A stretch of 64,000 bases of DNA from Prorocentrum cordatum (Eukaryota > Sar > Dinophyceae > Prorocentrales > Prorocentraceae). Shown here in pieces: positions 19,992-31,077 of the stretch. Within the stretch, counting starts at the first letter, position 1; each line of letters begins with the position of its first letter. The translations under genes and the position numbers were made by a program. The stretch is from contig CAUYUJ010015952.1 in assembly GCA_963575745.1 (NCBI GenBank), positions 173,501 to 237,500 on the forward strand, in the 5' to 3' direction. The notes beneath the pieces are model-generated. The model was given only the letters and a program-made list of their open reading frames with translations. It was not told the origin of the DNA and ran no database searches.

Positions 19992-21008
19992 ATGGGAGCA
20001 GACGGGTACCCAGGCGCGTTGTGGGCGTGTGCGTGCGGCACAACCGACGACCACCCGTGGAGGACCTGGTGCCGAGGCTGTGGCAAGGCGGCCCCCAGGA
20101 CGTCATCGGTGGTTACGTACCAGTGGCAACAGAACAAACGCAAGCGGACGCCGAATCAGCAGGGCAAGCAGCAGGGCCAGCGGCAGACACAATGGTGGAC
20201 GCAGCCGAGGGCCCAGGGCTGGTGGACGCAGCCAGGGGAGTGGCCAGCGCTGGCGGCAGCCCCGAGGCCAAGGGCAGCGGCCCAGGCGCCGGCAGCGAAC
20301 CACGTCGAGGACCTGGCGCGGCTCTGCGAGAAGCTCCACAAGGAAGGCGTGGTGGACCAGGAGGTGTTGGCAGCCGTGCAGGGAGCCAAGGCCAAGGCGG
20401 CCCAGGCAGCTGAGGCGGCCAAGCCAGACAAGGGCTTGGATGACCAGCTGCGTGCGGTGCAGTGCAAGATCACGCACAAGGAGCGCACGGTGGCCAGAGC
20501 TGCCGAGCACGTGGAAGAGACGCGCAAGGAGCTGGCCGACGCCCAGGCCAACTTCAAGGCGGCAGAGCAGGCGGCACAGGAGCGGGCCGACGAGCTGCGC
20601 GCCCTCACCGAGAAGCGGGTGGTGCTGCTGCAGCAGATGTCGGCCAAGGCGTCGGAGATCACCGACAGGGCGAAGGAGGATTCTGAGTTCATGCAGGCGT
20701 ACAATGAGCTCAAAGATGCCCAGTGGAAGGCCCGCGAGAGCGAGCGGGCCCTGCGGGAGAAGTACAAGGACCACTTCGCCAGCGTCCCAGCGCCAGGGGG
20801 CCCACTAGCGGAGCCTGAGGCCACGGACCCGATGGACCTCGATGCCGAAGCGCAGGAGAAGTTCTTCGAGGACTGGTGCAAGGGCGTCGGCATCGACAAG
20901 GACGTCATGGCGCAGAACATGGGCGACAACCTTTCTGTGGCTGATCGTGTGCGTAAGCTCTGCGAGTGCGCACCCGCTGGGGCAGCCAAGCGTCCACGGC
21001 GTGCCTGA
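19992..21008 (+). CDS. LINE ORF1 protein, zinc-binding and coiled coil
   Basis: 338 residues, uninterrupted. The N-terminus has two Cys pairs, WACACGTTDDHP and WCRGCGK (about residues 10-32), which would bind one zinc. The middle is Gln-rich. Residues ~130-270 form a long Ala/Glu/Lys heptad region (for example HVEETRKELADAQANFKAAE). This layout, nucleic-acid binding plus coiled-coil trimerisation, is what LINE ORF1 proteins use to coat their RNA. The C-terminus ends AKRPRRA. The Met at 19992 lies 117 nt after the spliced leader; an upstream Met at 19879 opens a different frame with no conserved content. The reading frame of the endonuclease starts after the stop in another frame. Confidence 0.75.
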   Translation: MGADGYPGALWACACGTTDDHPWRTWCRGCGKAAPRTSSVVTYQWQQNKRKRTPNQQGKQQGQRQTQWWTQPRAQGWWTQPGEWPALAAAPRPRAAAQAPAANHVEDLARLCEKLHKEGVVDQEVLAAVQGAKAKAAQAAEAAKPDKGLDDQLRAVQCKITHKERTVARAAEHVEETRKELADAQANFKAAEQAAQERADELRALTEKRVVLLQQMSAKASEITDRAKEDSEFMQAYNELKDAQWKARESERALREKYKDHFASVPAPGGPLAEPEATDPMDLDAEAQEKFFEDWCKGVGIDKDVMAQNMGDNLSVADRVRKLCECAPAGAAKRPRRA

Positions 21009-21304
21009 CTGCGCAGGCCAGCCGTGGGCTGAAGAGGAGTGCGGGGGTCATGAGTGCCCACGCGAGGCGCTACCTGTGGGTCATCCTAGAACGCAAGTCC
21101 CAGCCCCCAGGGGCACCCGCGAGGTAAACAGCGCGAGGGGCTGGGCTCAGTCGCCAAGGATTGTGATGGCACCTGCCCCCTGGTGCACCCACAGGGTAAA
21201 CAGCGCGCGGGGCAGGCCCGCCTCGACGCGAACACATGGAGGAGGTGCTACCGCAGCGCATGCTGAACAGGGCAGGCGCAAACGAAGACGAGGCAAGCTT
21301 TCGA

Positions 21305-22080
21305 AGGGGATTGAGATCTACACCGCCAACTGCAACACGTGGGCCAAGGGCATCGCGTTCGTTGACGAGTACATCACCAAGCCGAGCTGCATCCTGGGCG
21401 AGGAGCACAGGCTGGACGACAAATGGAAGGAGGAGGTGCAGGCAGCGACCTGCAAGCGAGCATGGGCGATTGCGATGGCGCCCAGTGCGACGGGAGCTCG
21501 TGGGGGCCGCAGCGCTGGGACTTACATCGCGGTGCCCAAGTCCATCGGCCTCACCTACGCATACGGCCAGCAGGAGCGGGTCTGCTCACCCACAGGCACG
21601 CGAGGGCGCATATGTGCGGCCCGATGCCCGTTGTGGGGTACAGGAGGCGTGCTGCTGGTCTCGGCATACATGTGGACAGGCGAAGGGCTGTCTGAACGCA
21701 GCCTGCAGATCCTGGACCGCATTGGCGAGCTCATAGAGATGCACGCCGTCCCCTGGATTCTTGGCATGGCCGTGCAGATGGATACCCGCACCTTGCACGA
21801 GTCGGGCTGGCTCCAAGACGTGGGAGGAGTGCTCCACACTACTGGAAGGTTACATGCGACAGCATCGGGGGAGGACGTGAGATCGACTACGTCGTGGTCG
21901 CCAAGGGCCTCAGCCCTGCCCTCAGCCAGGCAGAGAGGGTGGGGGACAGTGAGGTCACCCCGCACTGGCCAGTGCAGATGCGCTGCCTGAAGCAGCCCAG
22001 GGAGGCCAAGGTGCTGCGCTTCATCAAGCCGCGTGCCTCCCCCATGGCGCTGCCAGTCGGGTGTGCGCCGCAGCCGCAGC
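21305..22080 (+). pseudogene. LINE endonuclease domain (EEP/AP type), frameshifted
   Basis: An exonuclease-endonuclease-phosphatase domain that would nick target DNA. It starts GIEIYTANCNTW and has SCILGEEHRLDDKW, whose Glu is the usual metal-binding residue of motif IQE. It continues to PWILGMAVQMDTRTLHESGW, where the usual GDFN is replaced by GMAVQ. Near 21840 the frame shifts, and the expected REIDYVVVAKGL segment (substrate and metal binding) and HWPV (in place of the SDHxPV end) follow in another frame. The GDFN loss plus the frameshift indicate an inactive domain. Confidence 0.75.
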
Positions 22081-22122
22081 AGTGGCCGTCGTGGCCGATC
22101 AACCACGCGGGCAGACTTGACC

Positions 22123-23690
22123 ATGGGGGACCTGGACAACTACTGGCGCCAGGTCTCGCGCACGGCAGAGGAGGAGCTCATGGGCATATGCCAGATCCCA
22201 GAGGAGGAGCGCCCGCGGTACCGCGGCCGAGGCGATGCGCCGAAGACAGTGCTCACGCCGCTCCTGGGCCCCAAGGCGAGGGATGGCGCAGGGCAGGCGG
22301 TGGGGGCCACGGCCTGGCGCTGGGCGGCCAACAAGATCGGCAGCCACATATACGTGGCTCAAGCAGCCAGGGCGAAGCGCCCAGACCCAATCCGAGTGGC
22401 ATGGCTACGCGAGTGCCTCAACAAGGCGTTGCACCGAGGGCGACACCGCCTGCGGCAGCTCAGGGCCACGGGACAGTGGCTGGACCACCTCCTCTTCGAC
22501 GTCGAGCACTGGAGGCTGCGCGAGGATGGCGCTGAGGAGCGGCTCACCGCAGTCATGGAGATACGACGATGGCTCCTTAAGCAGGCCAACAAGATAGTGA
22601 GTGCGGTGGCTCAGGAGAGGGCCAAAGCGTGGAGGGGTCGCCTCAAGGATGGCAGCAAGGGTGCAGCAGGCTTCCTGCACCGCATGGCACGCTGGCGCCA
22701 TGCCGAGCGGCCCCCCGCGCCCATTGCGAACTACAAGAAGGACGAAATTGAGTTGCTTGACGGGCAGACGCTGGTGGATGGGCATGCCCACCAGTGGTAC
22801 CAGCTCTGGGCATCGCACGGGGCCGACAGCAGGGGAGAGCATGACCGACCTTGGGAAGGACGAGTCTTCCCTGCACCACTCGTCAGAGTATTGGCCGATC
22901 GGTTCAGGGAGGCAGCCAGGCTGTTCAAGACGCGCATTGGCATAGGCCCGGACTGGTGGCACCCGAGATGGTGGACGTGGCTATCGTCGGAAGGCATCCA
23001 GGCACTGGTCGACCTCGCAGAGTACATACTCCGCCATCTTCATTGGCCCACCCAGGTAGAGCTGCTGGCCTATTTCCTGGTGCCGAAGCCGCACGAGGAT
23101 GGGCGACGCCCGCTGGTCCTCTTGTGCTCCCTGGTTAGAGTGGTGGAAACGTTGATGGCAGATGAGTATCGCAAATGGGAAGAGATAGTTGCACGGCCCT
23201 ATGACTGGGCTAGCAGAGGCAAAGGTGCTGAGGGCGCGATGTGGGACCTCATGCTCAGGGACGAGAGCTGCCCAGAGGACCACATCAACGCAGCAGTGGT
23301 GAAGGACTTGTCCAAGGCGTTCGAGCACGTCACCATGAGGCGCCTGTGGGAGCACGGGCGCAAGCTGGAGATGCCAGAGCAGGTGCTCCACTTCATGATC
23401 TCGATCTTCACTATGGAGAGGGTGGTCACGCTGGATGGTATGGTGGCTTCTACACGGATGCGAACGTGGTCGGCAGCGGCTGCAGGCAGTCGTGGTGGTA
23501 TACGGGCGCTCAAGTGCTTCACCATCATCTTGTTGGACATGGTCAACGCCAGGCCGTGCCTGGATGGGGGCCAAGAGGTGCGTCAAGCTCTACGTCGACG
23601 ACGCCACGCTCCACCTGCAGGGCGAGCGGGAGGCGGTGGTGCACGAGGCGAAGGGGTCTGCGATGGCATGCATTCAATCAGCCGGGGCAG
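22123..23690 (+). pseudogene. LINE reverse transcriptase, frameshifted
   Basis: From LDNYWRQVSRTAEEELMGIC onward there is a conserved linker, then fingers and palm. It has YFLVPKPHEDGRRPLVLLCS (RT motif with the RP core), then AAVVKDLSKAFEHVTMRRLW (palm motif A, catalytic Asp in KDLSKAF, about 23290-23345). A degraded motif B follows at SRGGIRALKCF. The catalytic YVDD is present (KLYVDDATL, 23585-23611) but in a different frame, so at least one frameshift lies between motif B and motif C. A second shift follows near 23690. Both palm aspartate sites are retained, so the decay is recent. Confidence 0.88.
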
Positions 23691-26398
23691 AAGGCCTCCC
23701 TCTGTCGCTTCACCACGCACAAGAACGGCGTCACAAAGAAGGGCAAGAGCTATGTCTACACGGCAGACAAGCAGGCTAAGGCCAAGTTCAAGCTCTGGGC
23801 GAAGGACTGGGGCCTGGAGATCCAAGATGAGGGCGTGCAGCTGGGCGTGGACTTCACGGGCGGTGTTGTTGCACAGCGGCGGCCCAAGCAGCGGGAGCGT
23901 GTAGGGGTCATGGTCACGAGGGGGACCAAGCTGAGCATCCTTAAGAAGCAGGGCGCCAGCTTTGGCACGGCCAAGGTAGCCAAGCTTGGCTTCTTGCCGT
24001 CCATACGCTACGGGGTGGCCTGTATTGGAGCGCCGCCGAAGCTCATCGAGAGGGCTCGCACCAACATGTCGATGGCACTGAGCGGCGAGGCCATGGGCAA
24101 GGATCGCACCTTGCGCCTGTGGCTCGAGGAAGCCGATCCAGCCGTGAGCCTCACCATTCGGCCAGTGGTGAAGTGGGCAGAGGTGGTATGGAGTCGGGCC
24201 ATGGACGAGGATGCTATGGTCGCGGCATGGAGGAAGGCGTCAGCGCGGCTGGCCACGACAGGCACGGTGGCATGGTCGGCAGTCAGAGACCCTGCAGAGG
24301 CAGTCTTGAGGACCCTGCGCGACCTCGGCTGGTCATGGCCTGCGCCGTGGACGCTGCTCACACCAGCGGGCGACCAGGTGTCATTGCACACGGTGGCGCC
24401 TAAGACGGTCAGGTACAAGCTGGAGAGGGCCATCGAGCGGCGGGTCCGCGCGAAGTGTGCCACAGAGAAGGGCATCGCCGAGGAGGTGCAGATGTCGTTT
24501 TTGGAGCCGGTGAGGGCGCTGCTCAAGAAGCGCAGGTGGGCTGCGCATCAAGGCGCCATCAAGGCCTACGTGGGGCAGGACTACTGCACGCAGGCCAAGC
24601 TCCAGCAGCGCGGCACGGTAGCCGACGGCATGTGCCAGCAGCGCAGGCGCGCGCTAGGCACTCAGAGGCACCGCTTCGGGCGTTGCGAGGCCCACGAGGA
24701 GAGCAGGGCCAAGCTCGCAGACAAGCATGCGGGCATCGCGCAGCGCATGGCGGGCTCAGGCGAGAGCTTGCAGCTCAACTGCGGCCTGGTGGCGCACCCC
24801 ATCCATGACGTAGAGGGCGACACCCAGATCGAGCAGTACCATTCGGTCAACGCAGAGGGCGACGACGTCAGCGAGGACGACGTCGGGCCGTTCATCTCGG
24901 GGGTCTGCTTCACTGACGGCTCGGGCAAAGGCGCCACTACGCTCAAGGGCTACGGCTGGGGCTACATGTGGTTCGAGGAGCCAGCGGGCGAAGGTCAGTG
25001 CACGGCGCTTGGTGGAGCATGCGGTAGCCTGCCAGGAGTGCGAGCTGATCTGTCGGTGGGGCGTGCTGAGCTCCAGGCCATCTAGCAGGCCCTGCGCAGG
25101 GCGACGGCCCCCACCATGCTGGTCACCGATTGCGAGATGGCGGTGAGAGGCATGCGGAGGGGCCGACAGTGGTGCACGGCGCCGCAGAGGAGCAACTGCG
25201 ACATCTGGATGCGCATTTGGAACGTCGTGGACGAGACCTTCCCGAACATGGATGGCCTCACGGTGGCGCATGTACGGTCGCATGGCAGAGGGCGGAACGC
25301 GTTCCACGTGCACGGCAACACGATCGCCGATGAACTGGCGGTCAAATGTGCGCAGCTGGCCATGCCGCCGCAGTGGCAAATCGACGTCTGGCAGGACCGC
25401 TGGAAGACGGTACTGCAGGTGCTGGCCTTCGTGGCAGACATGGCAGTGGAGGTCGGCGACTTCGGGGGCGTCGCGCTGCCCACCAAAGAGGAGGCACGGA
25501 CACAGCGCCGACGAGAGGCCCAGTTGCGAGGACGGCAGCCCGAGGCCGACGAGGCGAGGCCTGCCACGACCTCGGCAGGGCAGGCCACGGCTACAGGAGC
25601 GACAGCTGTGGCGGCGGCAGCGGCAGCGGCAACGGCAGCAGGCGCATCGCCTGAGGATGTGGCTGCTGCAGCTGAGGGGGCTGCGAGGGTGGCGACCCAG
25701 CCAGCAGCAGCAGCCGCGGCTGCCGATGACGAGATGGAGGACGACCCCATCGAGGACCCTGACGGTCACGGTGATGCTGCAGGGCCGAGCGCGCCTGATG
25801 GCCCTGTGGCGCAAGGACGGCCGCGGGGCCCGACGATCAGGAAGCACAACTTCGTCACGGAGGACCAGCGGTACAGGTGCCTGGACTGCGGCGCGCGCTC
25901 CAAGGTGCTAGGGGCCCGAGCGGCGCAGTACAAGCGCCAGCGGTGCCTTGGAGTGCGGCAGCGAGTGATCCACGAGGGTGGCTCTGTGCATAGGAGTTGC
26001 AGCCGGGGCCGAGGCGCCGCGTCGCCTAGCTCCCAGCCGCTCGGGCCTGTAGTGCCTGCCCCTCCTGCTGCTCCTCCACCTCCTCCTGTGGGGCCAAGCT
26101 CGGGGCCAGTCAGAGCTAGTGGAAGTGTGGCCATCAGGGCCCTAGACCCAGCGCAAGGGCACCAGCTGTACCGCGCGGGGCCGTGCACATTCTGTGGCCG
26201 ATGCGGGGTACGGTGCTCAGGGCGTGCTTTGCGGTCCCTAGGTGACCGCTGCCAAGGTCAGGCGGCCTCGAGACAGGTCACCTGCGCGAAGGCAAAGTTG
26301 CTCGGTGGTTGGCACCCCGCGAAGGTGGGCGTGCGCGTAGCCGAGGCAGCAGTGCGGCTCTCAGACGGTGAGGTCCGCGCCTTTTTCGGGGTGGCCTA
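23691..26398 (+). pseudogene. LINE C-terminal half: connection, RNase H and Cys-rich tail
   Basis: Begins RFTTHKNGVTKKGKSYVYTA and runs open to 25082. RNase H follows with FTDGSGKG (first Asp, about 24910), GRAELQAI (Glu, 25058-25082), a TAG stop at 25083-25085 in place of a probable CAG codon, then LVTDCEMAV (second Asp) and HGNTIADELA (last Asp) in the same frame. All four catalytic acids are present, so the stop is the only obvious lesion in this domain. RNase H would remove the RNA strand after first-strand synthesis. The C-terminus (25830-26398) has YRCLDCGARS with a later Cys/His pair, a zinc-finger-like end. The stop at 26396-26398 is about 60 nt before the A-run. Confidence 0.8.
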
Positions 26399-26462
26399 GT
26401 GGCTGCCTGCCGCACAGCTCGCGAGCAGCCGTTGCGCCGCGAAGCATTGCCACGACAAAAAA

Positions 26463-26477
26463 AAATGAGCACGATTA
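26463..26477 (+). repeat. Target-site duplication, right copy
   Basis: AAATGAGCACGATTA, identical to 19839-19853. Its first three As overlap the end of the short poly-A run (26457-26465), so the tail length cannot be stated exactly. Confidence 0.9.
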
Positions 26478-26496
26478 TAAATGAACGACGTGTACT

Positions 26497-28126
26497 CCTC
26501 CCCTCGGGCCGGGGCGGCTGGATTTCCACGGCGCTCCACTGCCTTCAGTGTGGCAGCTCCCTCCCGCAGGGTGTGCCAGGGCCCGCCTCGACGGACACCG
26601 GCGAAGACGAGCTCGCTGCCGCTCAACTGCCTGGTGTCGAGCGCCAGGGGTCTTGAAGGATTCGGGCATCGCCTGGAGCAGATAGGGCCAGTGGTGTTTG
26701 TATCCCACCCGCCTCTGCGCTCCGACCTCTTGGCGGCGAGCGAGGGGGGGGAGCGACACGGAGAAGGCCTTCTCAGAGGGCTGCGGGACTTCTCGGGAGC
26801 CCTCGCGCCTTCCGAGAAGTTTTTTGCGTCCCCGGCGAAGGCTCATAACACTTCTCAGAAGGCCCAGGGACTTCCGAGCCTTCTGAGAAGCTCCGCCCCT
26901 TCTCTCACTTCCCCCCCTCGCTCGCCGCCTAACCTCTGCACGCGGTGTCCGCGGGCAGATGCACGGCCGCTGCAGCGGGTCCACGTGCGGGCGCTCGTCG
27001 TGCGGTGCGTCCGCCGCTGCGCGCAGGCTGCACCGCCAGGCTTCGACCTGCGGGTGCACCGACGCGAAGCAGAGGGTGCTCGTGTGCGGCCACGCATCAC
27101 GCTTCGACGCCCTGCTCCCTCCTGTCCAAGATATACTTGGCACCTCGTCGCACTTCAGACGGATCAGGATACAGTCAAGACGCTGAAATAAGGAACGCCT
27201 CGGGTGCGGAAGGGGCTCGCTGTTCCTTAATCTCTTCCATGGCTCCTTTTCCATCGTTCCTCGTGCACCTAGGCGCTTCTCGGGCCAAGAAGGGGCTTCG
27301 TTCCTTATTTAGCGTTCCTTCTGATAGTACCTCGACTGTAGCAGCCAAGCCTGCTGCAGTGGCAGGGCTCGCATTGCCAGCGCAGGCACCCGCAGCCGCC
27401 GCGGCGCCGAGCTTGATTCACGCCCCTGCTCCGCCTCCTCGTGGAGCTCTGGCGTGAGCAGGAGGAGGAGGAGGAGGAGAAGGAGGAGGAGGAGGAGGAG
27501 GGATCTCGATCCACGCCCCTGCTCCGCCCCCTCGTGGAGCTCTGGCGTGAGCAGGGGCATGGATAAGATGTCGTTCGCCTCCGAGGATCGGGGTCCGAGG
27601 CTCGAGTCGGAGCTTTCGCCTGGGGCCCCTGGGCCTCGCAGATCGACCTGGCTCGAGACAAGTCGCAGGAAGGTTGGGTCTGGGGCTCCAGTCGTGATGT
27701 TTTTTCGCGACCTCGGCAATGGAAGGGAAGTATATCGAGCATTGTGGAACCTTCTAGCCCCTTTCGGGTCTCTGGCGGCCAGCGGAGGCCTCCTTGTCAG
27801 GCCCCCGGAAACCGGGACACAGGTGAACCAGGACACGGAAAGCCAAGGAAGCGACATCCTCTCCTGCAAAGTCGCAGTTTTCAGCACCCGTGCATGTTTT
27901 GTTGGCTGCACTGCAGAGTTCGGGTTTGTGCCCGGGTTTAGGGGGGCCTTGCAGGCTTTTAGGGCCTGTGTCTGGGTTTGTTCTGGAAATGCTGCAGTGC
28001 AGTATTTTGTTCGTGCCGCCGTCTGGAACAAATTGTTTCGAGGGATGTTGGGTGTCAAGATTTTGCGTGTCCCGGTTTGCGGGGCCCTGACCTTGCACAG
28101 TGGCCTTCCAGAGACCTCCTGCGGCC
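26497..28126. other. No recognisable gene
   Basis: Contains several short inverted words (CTTCTCAGAAGG-type, 26770-26900) and the direct-repeat pair at 27412-27556. The open frames show no domain. Confidence 0.35.
27412..27556. repeat. Direct repeats of about 48 bp flanking a GGA run
   Basis: CACGCCCCTGCTCCGCC followed by TCGTGGAGCTCTGGCGTGAG occurs at about 27419-27460 and again at 27514-27554, on either side of a (GGA)n block. Possibly a duplication caused by the microsatellite or a small insertion with long target duplications. Confidence 0.75.
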
Positions 28127-28134
28127 TCCCAGGG

Positions 28135-28454
28135 TTAAGTCGGGCACGTCCCACTTCAGGAGGCATATTCAAAAATAGTTAAACAGATAGTGTGGGTGCG
28201 ATTTTTTTACGATTTGTCCACCATTAGGGGAGCACTTTTTGGCTGCCGTTGTTCATACATGCTACGCGTACGGATCATGTATTAAAGGATGCAGGGATCT
28301 AGTTTTAACAACAACGATGAGTTCATGCGTAAATTTAATCATCAATTAATAATTAGGCATCATCATGTATGTTAAAAATCATATGTATCAAACACTGCCC
28401 TGTTTTTTTACTTTTCGTCGAAGCTCCGCCGGTCGGGGGACACGCCCGACCTGA
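28135..28454. mobile_element. TIR family element 5
   Basis: Left end TTAAGTCGGGCACGTCCCAC, right end CGGGGGACACGCCCGACCTG plus A. Perfect duplication in seven of eight bases: tcccaggg (28127-28134) and tcccaggc (28455-28462). At 320 bp it is twice the family length; the extra sequence (about 28220-28390) is AT-rich and unlike its surroundings, so a secondary insertion is likely. Confidence 0.8.
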
Positions 28455-28462
28455 TCCCAGGC

Positions 28463-28871
28463 ACTTCTGGAGAGGATCGGTGGTGCATCGGGCAGGGCGG
28501 GGCGGCGGAGTGCCGGGCGGAGGGCGGAGCCTGGGCCAGGAGACTGGCAGCGCTGAGAGCCGGGCGCGGCCGCCGCCGCGCGGCCGCCGCGGGCCACGGA
28601 GCGGGCACGGAGCGGGGCCGTCTTCGAGCAGGGGATCGACTGCAGCGTTAACCTGCCCCAGGATGGATCTTTTCTTGTCGGGTCCACGGGCAGGTCGTGT
28701 GACTTCTTCGCGCATCTACGCATGGTGGGCGTGTTGTTGTCGAGTCGACGTGGATGGTTGACGTATTTCTGTGGAAGGGTTGACGTGGAAATCAATTTGT
28801 TGGGGTAAATCGATTCTGTAGTCGATCCCCCGGTCGACTTCTGGAGTGGAGGGCGGGCGCTGTCGGCGCGG
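28463..28871. other. No recognisable gene
   Basis: GC-rich; a cgccgccgcg-type patch near 28560-28600 and a GTCGAC-rich patch near 28740-28840. Nothing coding recognised. Confidence 0.35.
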
Positions 28872-28986
28872 GCCTGGGCCTAAGGCGGGCACGTCCCTCT
28901 ACAGGAGGAGAACAGTCAAGAATAGTCCGAAGATAGTCTGGGGAGGATTTTCCGACTATTTCTTTCGACCGTTTTGGACAATTATT

Positions 28987-29459
28987 CCCAACCTTTTTTG
29001 GTTGGGTATTCGTTTTGAATAAGGGACTGTGGTCTCCACCTTTCTTCCTCCCGCCTCCCTCCTGCCTCCTGCCTGCCTCCTCCTGTCTTGCCTGCGGGGG
29101 GCTGCGATCTGTGAAACTGTCGCCACTTTCGAGGCCTGTTAGGGGGCCCAGCACAGTGACGCCACGCGCGGACCCAAATTAGACCTCGCCATCCCTGGGG
29201 GGCTGCGATCTGTGAACCTGTCGCCACTTTCGAGGCCTGCTGGGGGGCCCAGCACAGTGACGCCACGCGCGGACCCAAATTAGACCTCGCCATCCCTGGG
29301 GGGTAATTATCATTATTCCCAACCCTCCTTGGTTGGGTATTCGTTTTGAATAAGGGACTGTGTTCTCCACCTTCCTTCCTCCCGCCTCCCTCCCTCATCC
29401 TGCGTCCTGCTCCTGCTTTATTCCCAACCCTCCTTGGTTGGGTATTCTTCGTTTTGAAT
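28987..29459. repeat. Cassette-start hairpins
   Basis: Three copies (28987, 29318 and 29432) of a hairpin of the form CCCAACC-ctcctt-GGTTGGG followed by TATTCGTTTTGAA. The same sequence opens the arrays at 10285, 47669, 47769 and, diverged, 49286. It appears to be a fixed start of each satellite cassette. Confidence 0.75.
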
Positions 29460-29689
29460 AGAGCAGTGCTCTCGCGCGTCTCCTCCCGCCTCCCTCCTGC
29501 CTCCTGCTTGTCTCCTCCTGTCTTGCCTGCGGGGGGCTGCGATCTGTGAAACTGTCGCTACTTTCGAGGCCTGCTGGGGGGCCCAGCACAATGACGCCAC
29601 GCGCGGACCCAAATTAGACCTCGCCATCCCTGGGGGGCTGCGATCTGCGAAACTGTCGCCACTTTCGAGGGCTGCTGGTGGGTCCTGCG
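29093..29689. repeat. 101-bp satellite, part left of the copia insertion
   Basis: Units open GGGGGGCTGCGATCTGTGAA, continue CTGTCGCCACTTTCGAGG and end ACCTCGCCATCCCT. The last unit stops at gggtcctgcg (29689) and its missing half starts at 45741. The copia element therefore inserted into an existing array. Confidence 0.85.
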
Positions 29690-29957
29690 ACTTTAAGGGT
29701 AGCTCTTTGGGAGATGTTATATAGAATCGGGAGTATAGCTCGCGCGCCGTTGCCTTTGGCTCAAGGCACGTGCGCCCTATTTGTCCGGACGCCGCGAGTG
29801 TTCGCTTATGTGCTGGAAAGATCATTACATCGATCTTATCTTATCATATCCGTCCATTCCTCTTACTGAACAGCGTCAGTACGATACCGGACGCGATTTG
29901 CCATCCGATGTCCATGGAATCGGATGCTATTTGACTTACCATAGTCACTTTCGACTT
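29690..29957 (+). repeat. Copia left LTR
   Basis: Begins ACTTTAAGGGTAGCTCTTTG and ends ACTTTCGACTT. Contains a leader-like word CCGTTGCCTTTGGCTCAAG (29747-29765), one substitution and a 2-nt deletion away from the dinoflagellate spliced leader. It should drive element transcription, but no TATA box or defined start can be assigned. Confidence 0.9.
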
Positions 29958-29971
29958 GGTAGCGGAGCTGG
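29957..29971 (+). other. Primer-binding site
   Basis: TGGTAGCGGAGCTGG starts at the last base of the LTR and begins TGG, the complement of a tRNA CCA end. It resembles the initiator-Met site used by many copia elements (TGGTATCAGAGC, TGGTAGCAGAG), with some changes, so the primer tRNA is uncertain. Confidence 0.7.
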
Positions 29972-30155
29972 CCGCACTCTCGCGTGGTCAGCTCTTGCTC
30001 TTCTTGTCCTCGCGCTACACGGCACGATCTTCGTGACCAACTACCACCCTGCGCCACCACTCCCAGTACATTTACGAGGATCAATTCAAGATTAAGAAGC
30101 AACACGAGAGGTACGACTTCTAGACAACAACATTGGTACCATATACGCTTCATCA

Positions 30156-31077
30156 TTGCGCTACTACCAACCGCTCGGCAACGAACCAAAAACGCAGTAC
30201 TTGAAGCATGGGCGGAGAGATCCGCCAGATAGAGCGCCTCGAAGACTTGACAAGGCGCTACCCCAGCGCGGCAACGCGCCTATTAACCACCCCTATCTTC
30301 ACAGCCTTGGGCTGGTTATCTTCGCCATCATATGGTTCGCGCTGGGGGCAGCAATCGGACACATGCGTCGTGGAGACAACAGCACCGATGGGCAAACACA
30401 TGGCCCATACTGGGACCCTCAAGGCAACGTACCTTTCCGCGAGTACGCTTATGAGGTCAACGCGTGGCTCAACGTCACAAGTGGACGTATGACGCCACAG
30501 GCCCAAGCGGCCGCCATACAACGCGGCCTGGGTGGCCTAGCGAGGACACTCGCCATGAGGGTACCACCTGACATTATAAACTATGGTGCTGACATCGATG
30601 GGGTCCACACCGACCCAGTGACCTACATCGATGAAGTTCGAGCGCCTGGAAGATGAGCGCCAGCTCACTACCGGCACACAGCTCATCGACTTTCATGTGC
30701 CTCACGGAGAACGAATCGATGTCACCCTTACCCGATTCCAAATGGCCCGACTTGAGGCACAGTCGGTGGGATTTGACCTTCCCAACTTCCAACTACTAAC
30801 TACGATCCTATTTCGCGCCTTAGGCGTCGGCAACCAGCGAGCCATGCAACTCTTACAGCCACTGAATCACCAAATGCCCCGAACACAACAACAGTATGAT
30901 GAGTTGCTGGAGAGGATGCGTTCGATAGGTCACCTATCAGAACGGTCTCCTGGTAATATAGGATCAGTGTTTGGATGGGGAAGGGGATCTGGTAGTGGGA
31001 ATTTCTACACTACCTTAACCACTGAAGCCCAGTCTGGAAACGAACCCTCAAGCATATGGGTCGACGATCCTGGATAA
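30156..31077 (+). pseudogene. Copia gag, capsid-like part, frameshifted
   Basis: From HGPYWDPQGNVPFREYAYEV (about 30400) the frame follows the dinoflagellate copia Gag pattern. It has WxxYxxEVNAWLNVT, RGLGGLARTLAMRVPPDIIN and DPVTYI, then a one-base shift near 30640 into FERLEDERQLTTGTQLIDFH, LLTTILFRALGVGNQRAMQL and RMRSIGHLSERSPGNI, ending 31077. This protein would form the particle shell. The Met at 30156 is arbitrary; a hydrophobic stretch (LVIFAIIWFALGAAIGHM) precedes the conserved part. Further gag-like sequence with an in-frame TGA at 31422 links it to the zinc-knuckle ORF. The hairpin at 30266 encodes RGNAP in this frame. Confidence 0.75.

Larger units (their letters stand above)
19854..26462 (+). 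mobile_element. Full-length non-LTR (LINE) retrotransposon with 5' spliced leader
   Basis: 6.6 kb. Order of parts: spliced leader (19854-19875), ORF1 with zinc-binding and coiled-coil regions, AP-type endonuclease, reverse transcriptase, RNase H, C-terminal Cys-rich region and a short A-run (26457-26465). Perfect 15-bp target duplications define both ends. The 5' end is exactly the mature spliced leader, so the inserted copy was made from a trans-spliced mRNA. ORF1 is intact. The second ORF has at least three frameshifts and one in-frame stop, so this copy should be dead. It was inserted into a hairpin repeat whose empty form is at 3164-3291. Confidence 0.93.

Noticed and set aside
22350-22362. 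GTGGCTCAAG as another leader relict
   Set aside because: Only the last 8 bases match the leader and it lies within conserved LINE coding sequence; chance match.
27800-27815. CCCGGAAACCGGG as a member of the hairpin family outside the copia element
   Set aside because: It lacks the GC...GC outer pairs and the stem-loop register gives a 3-nt loop.
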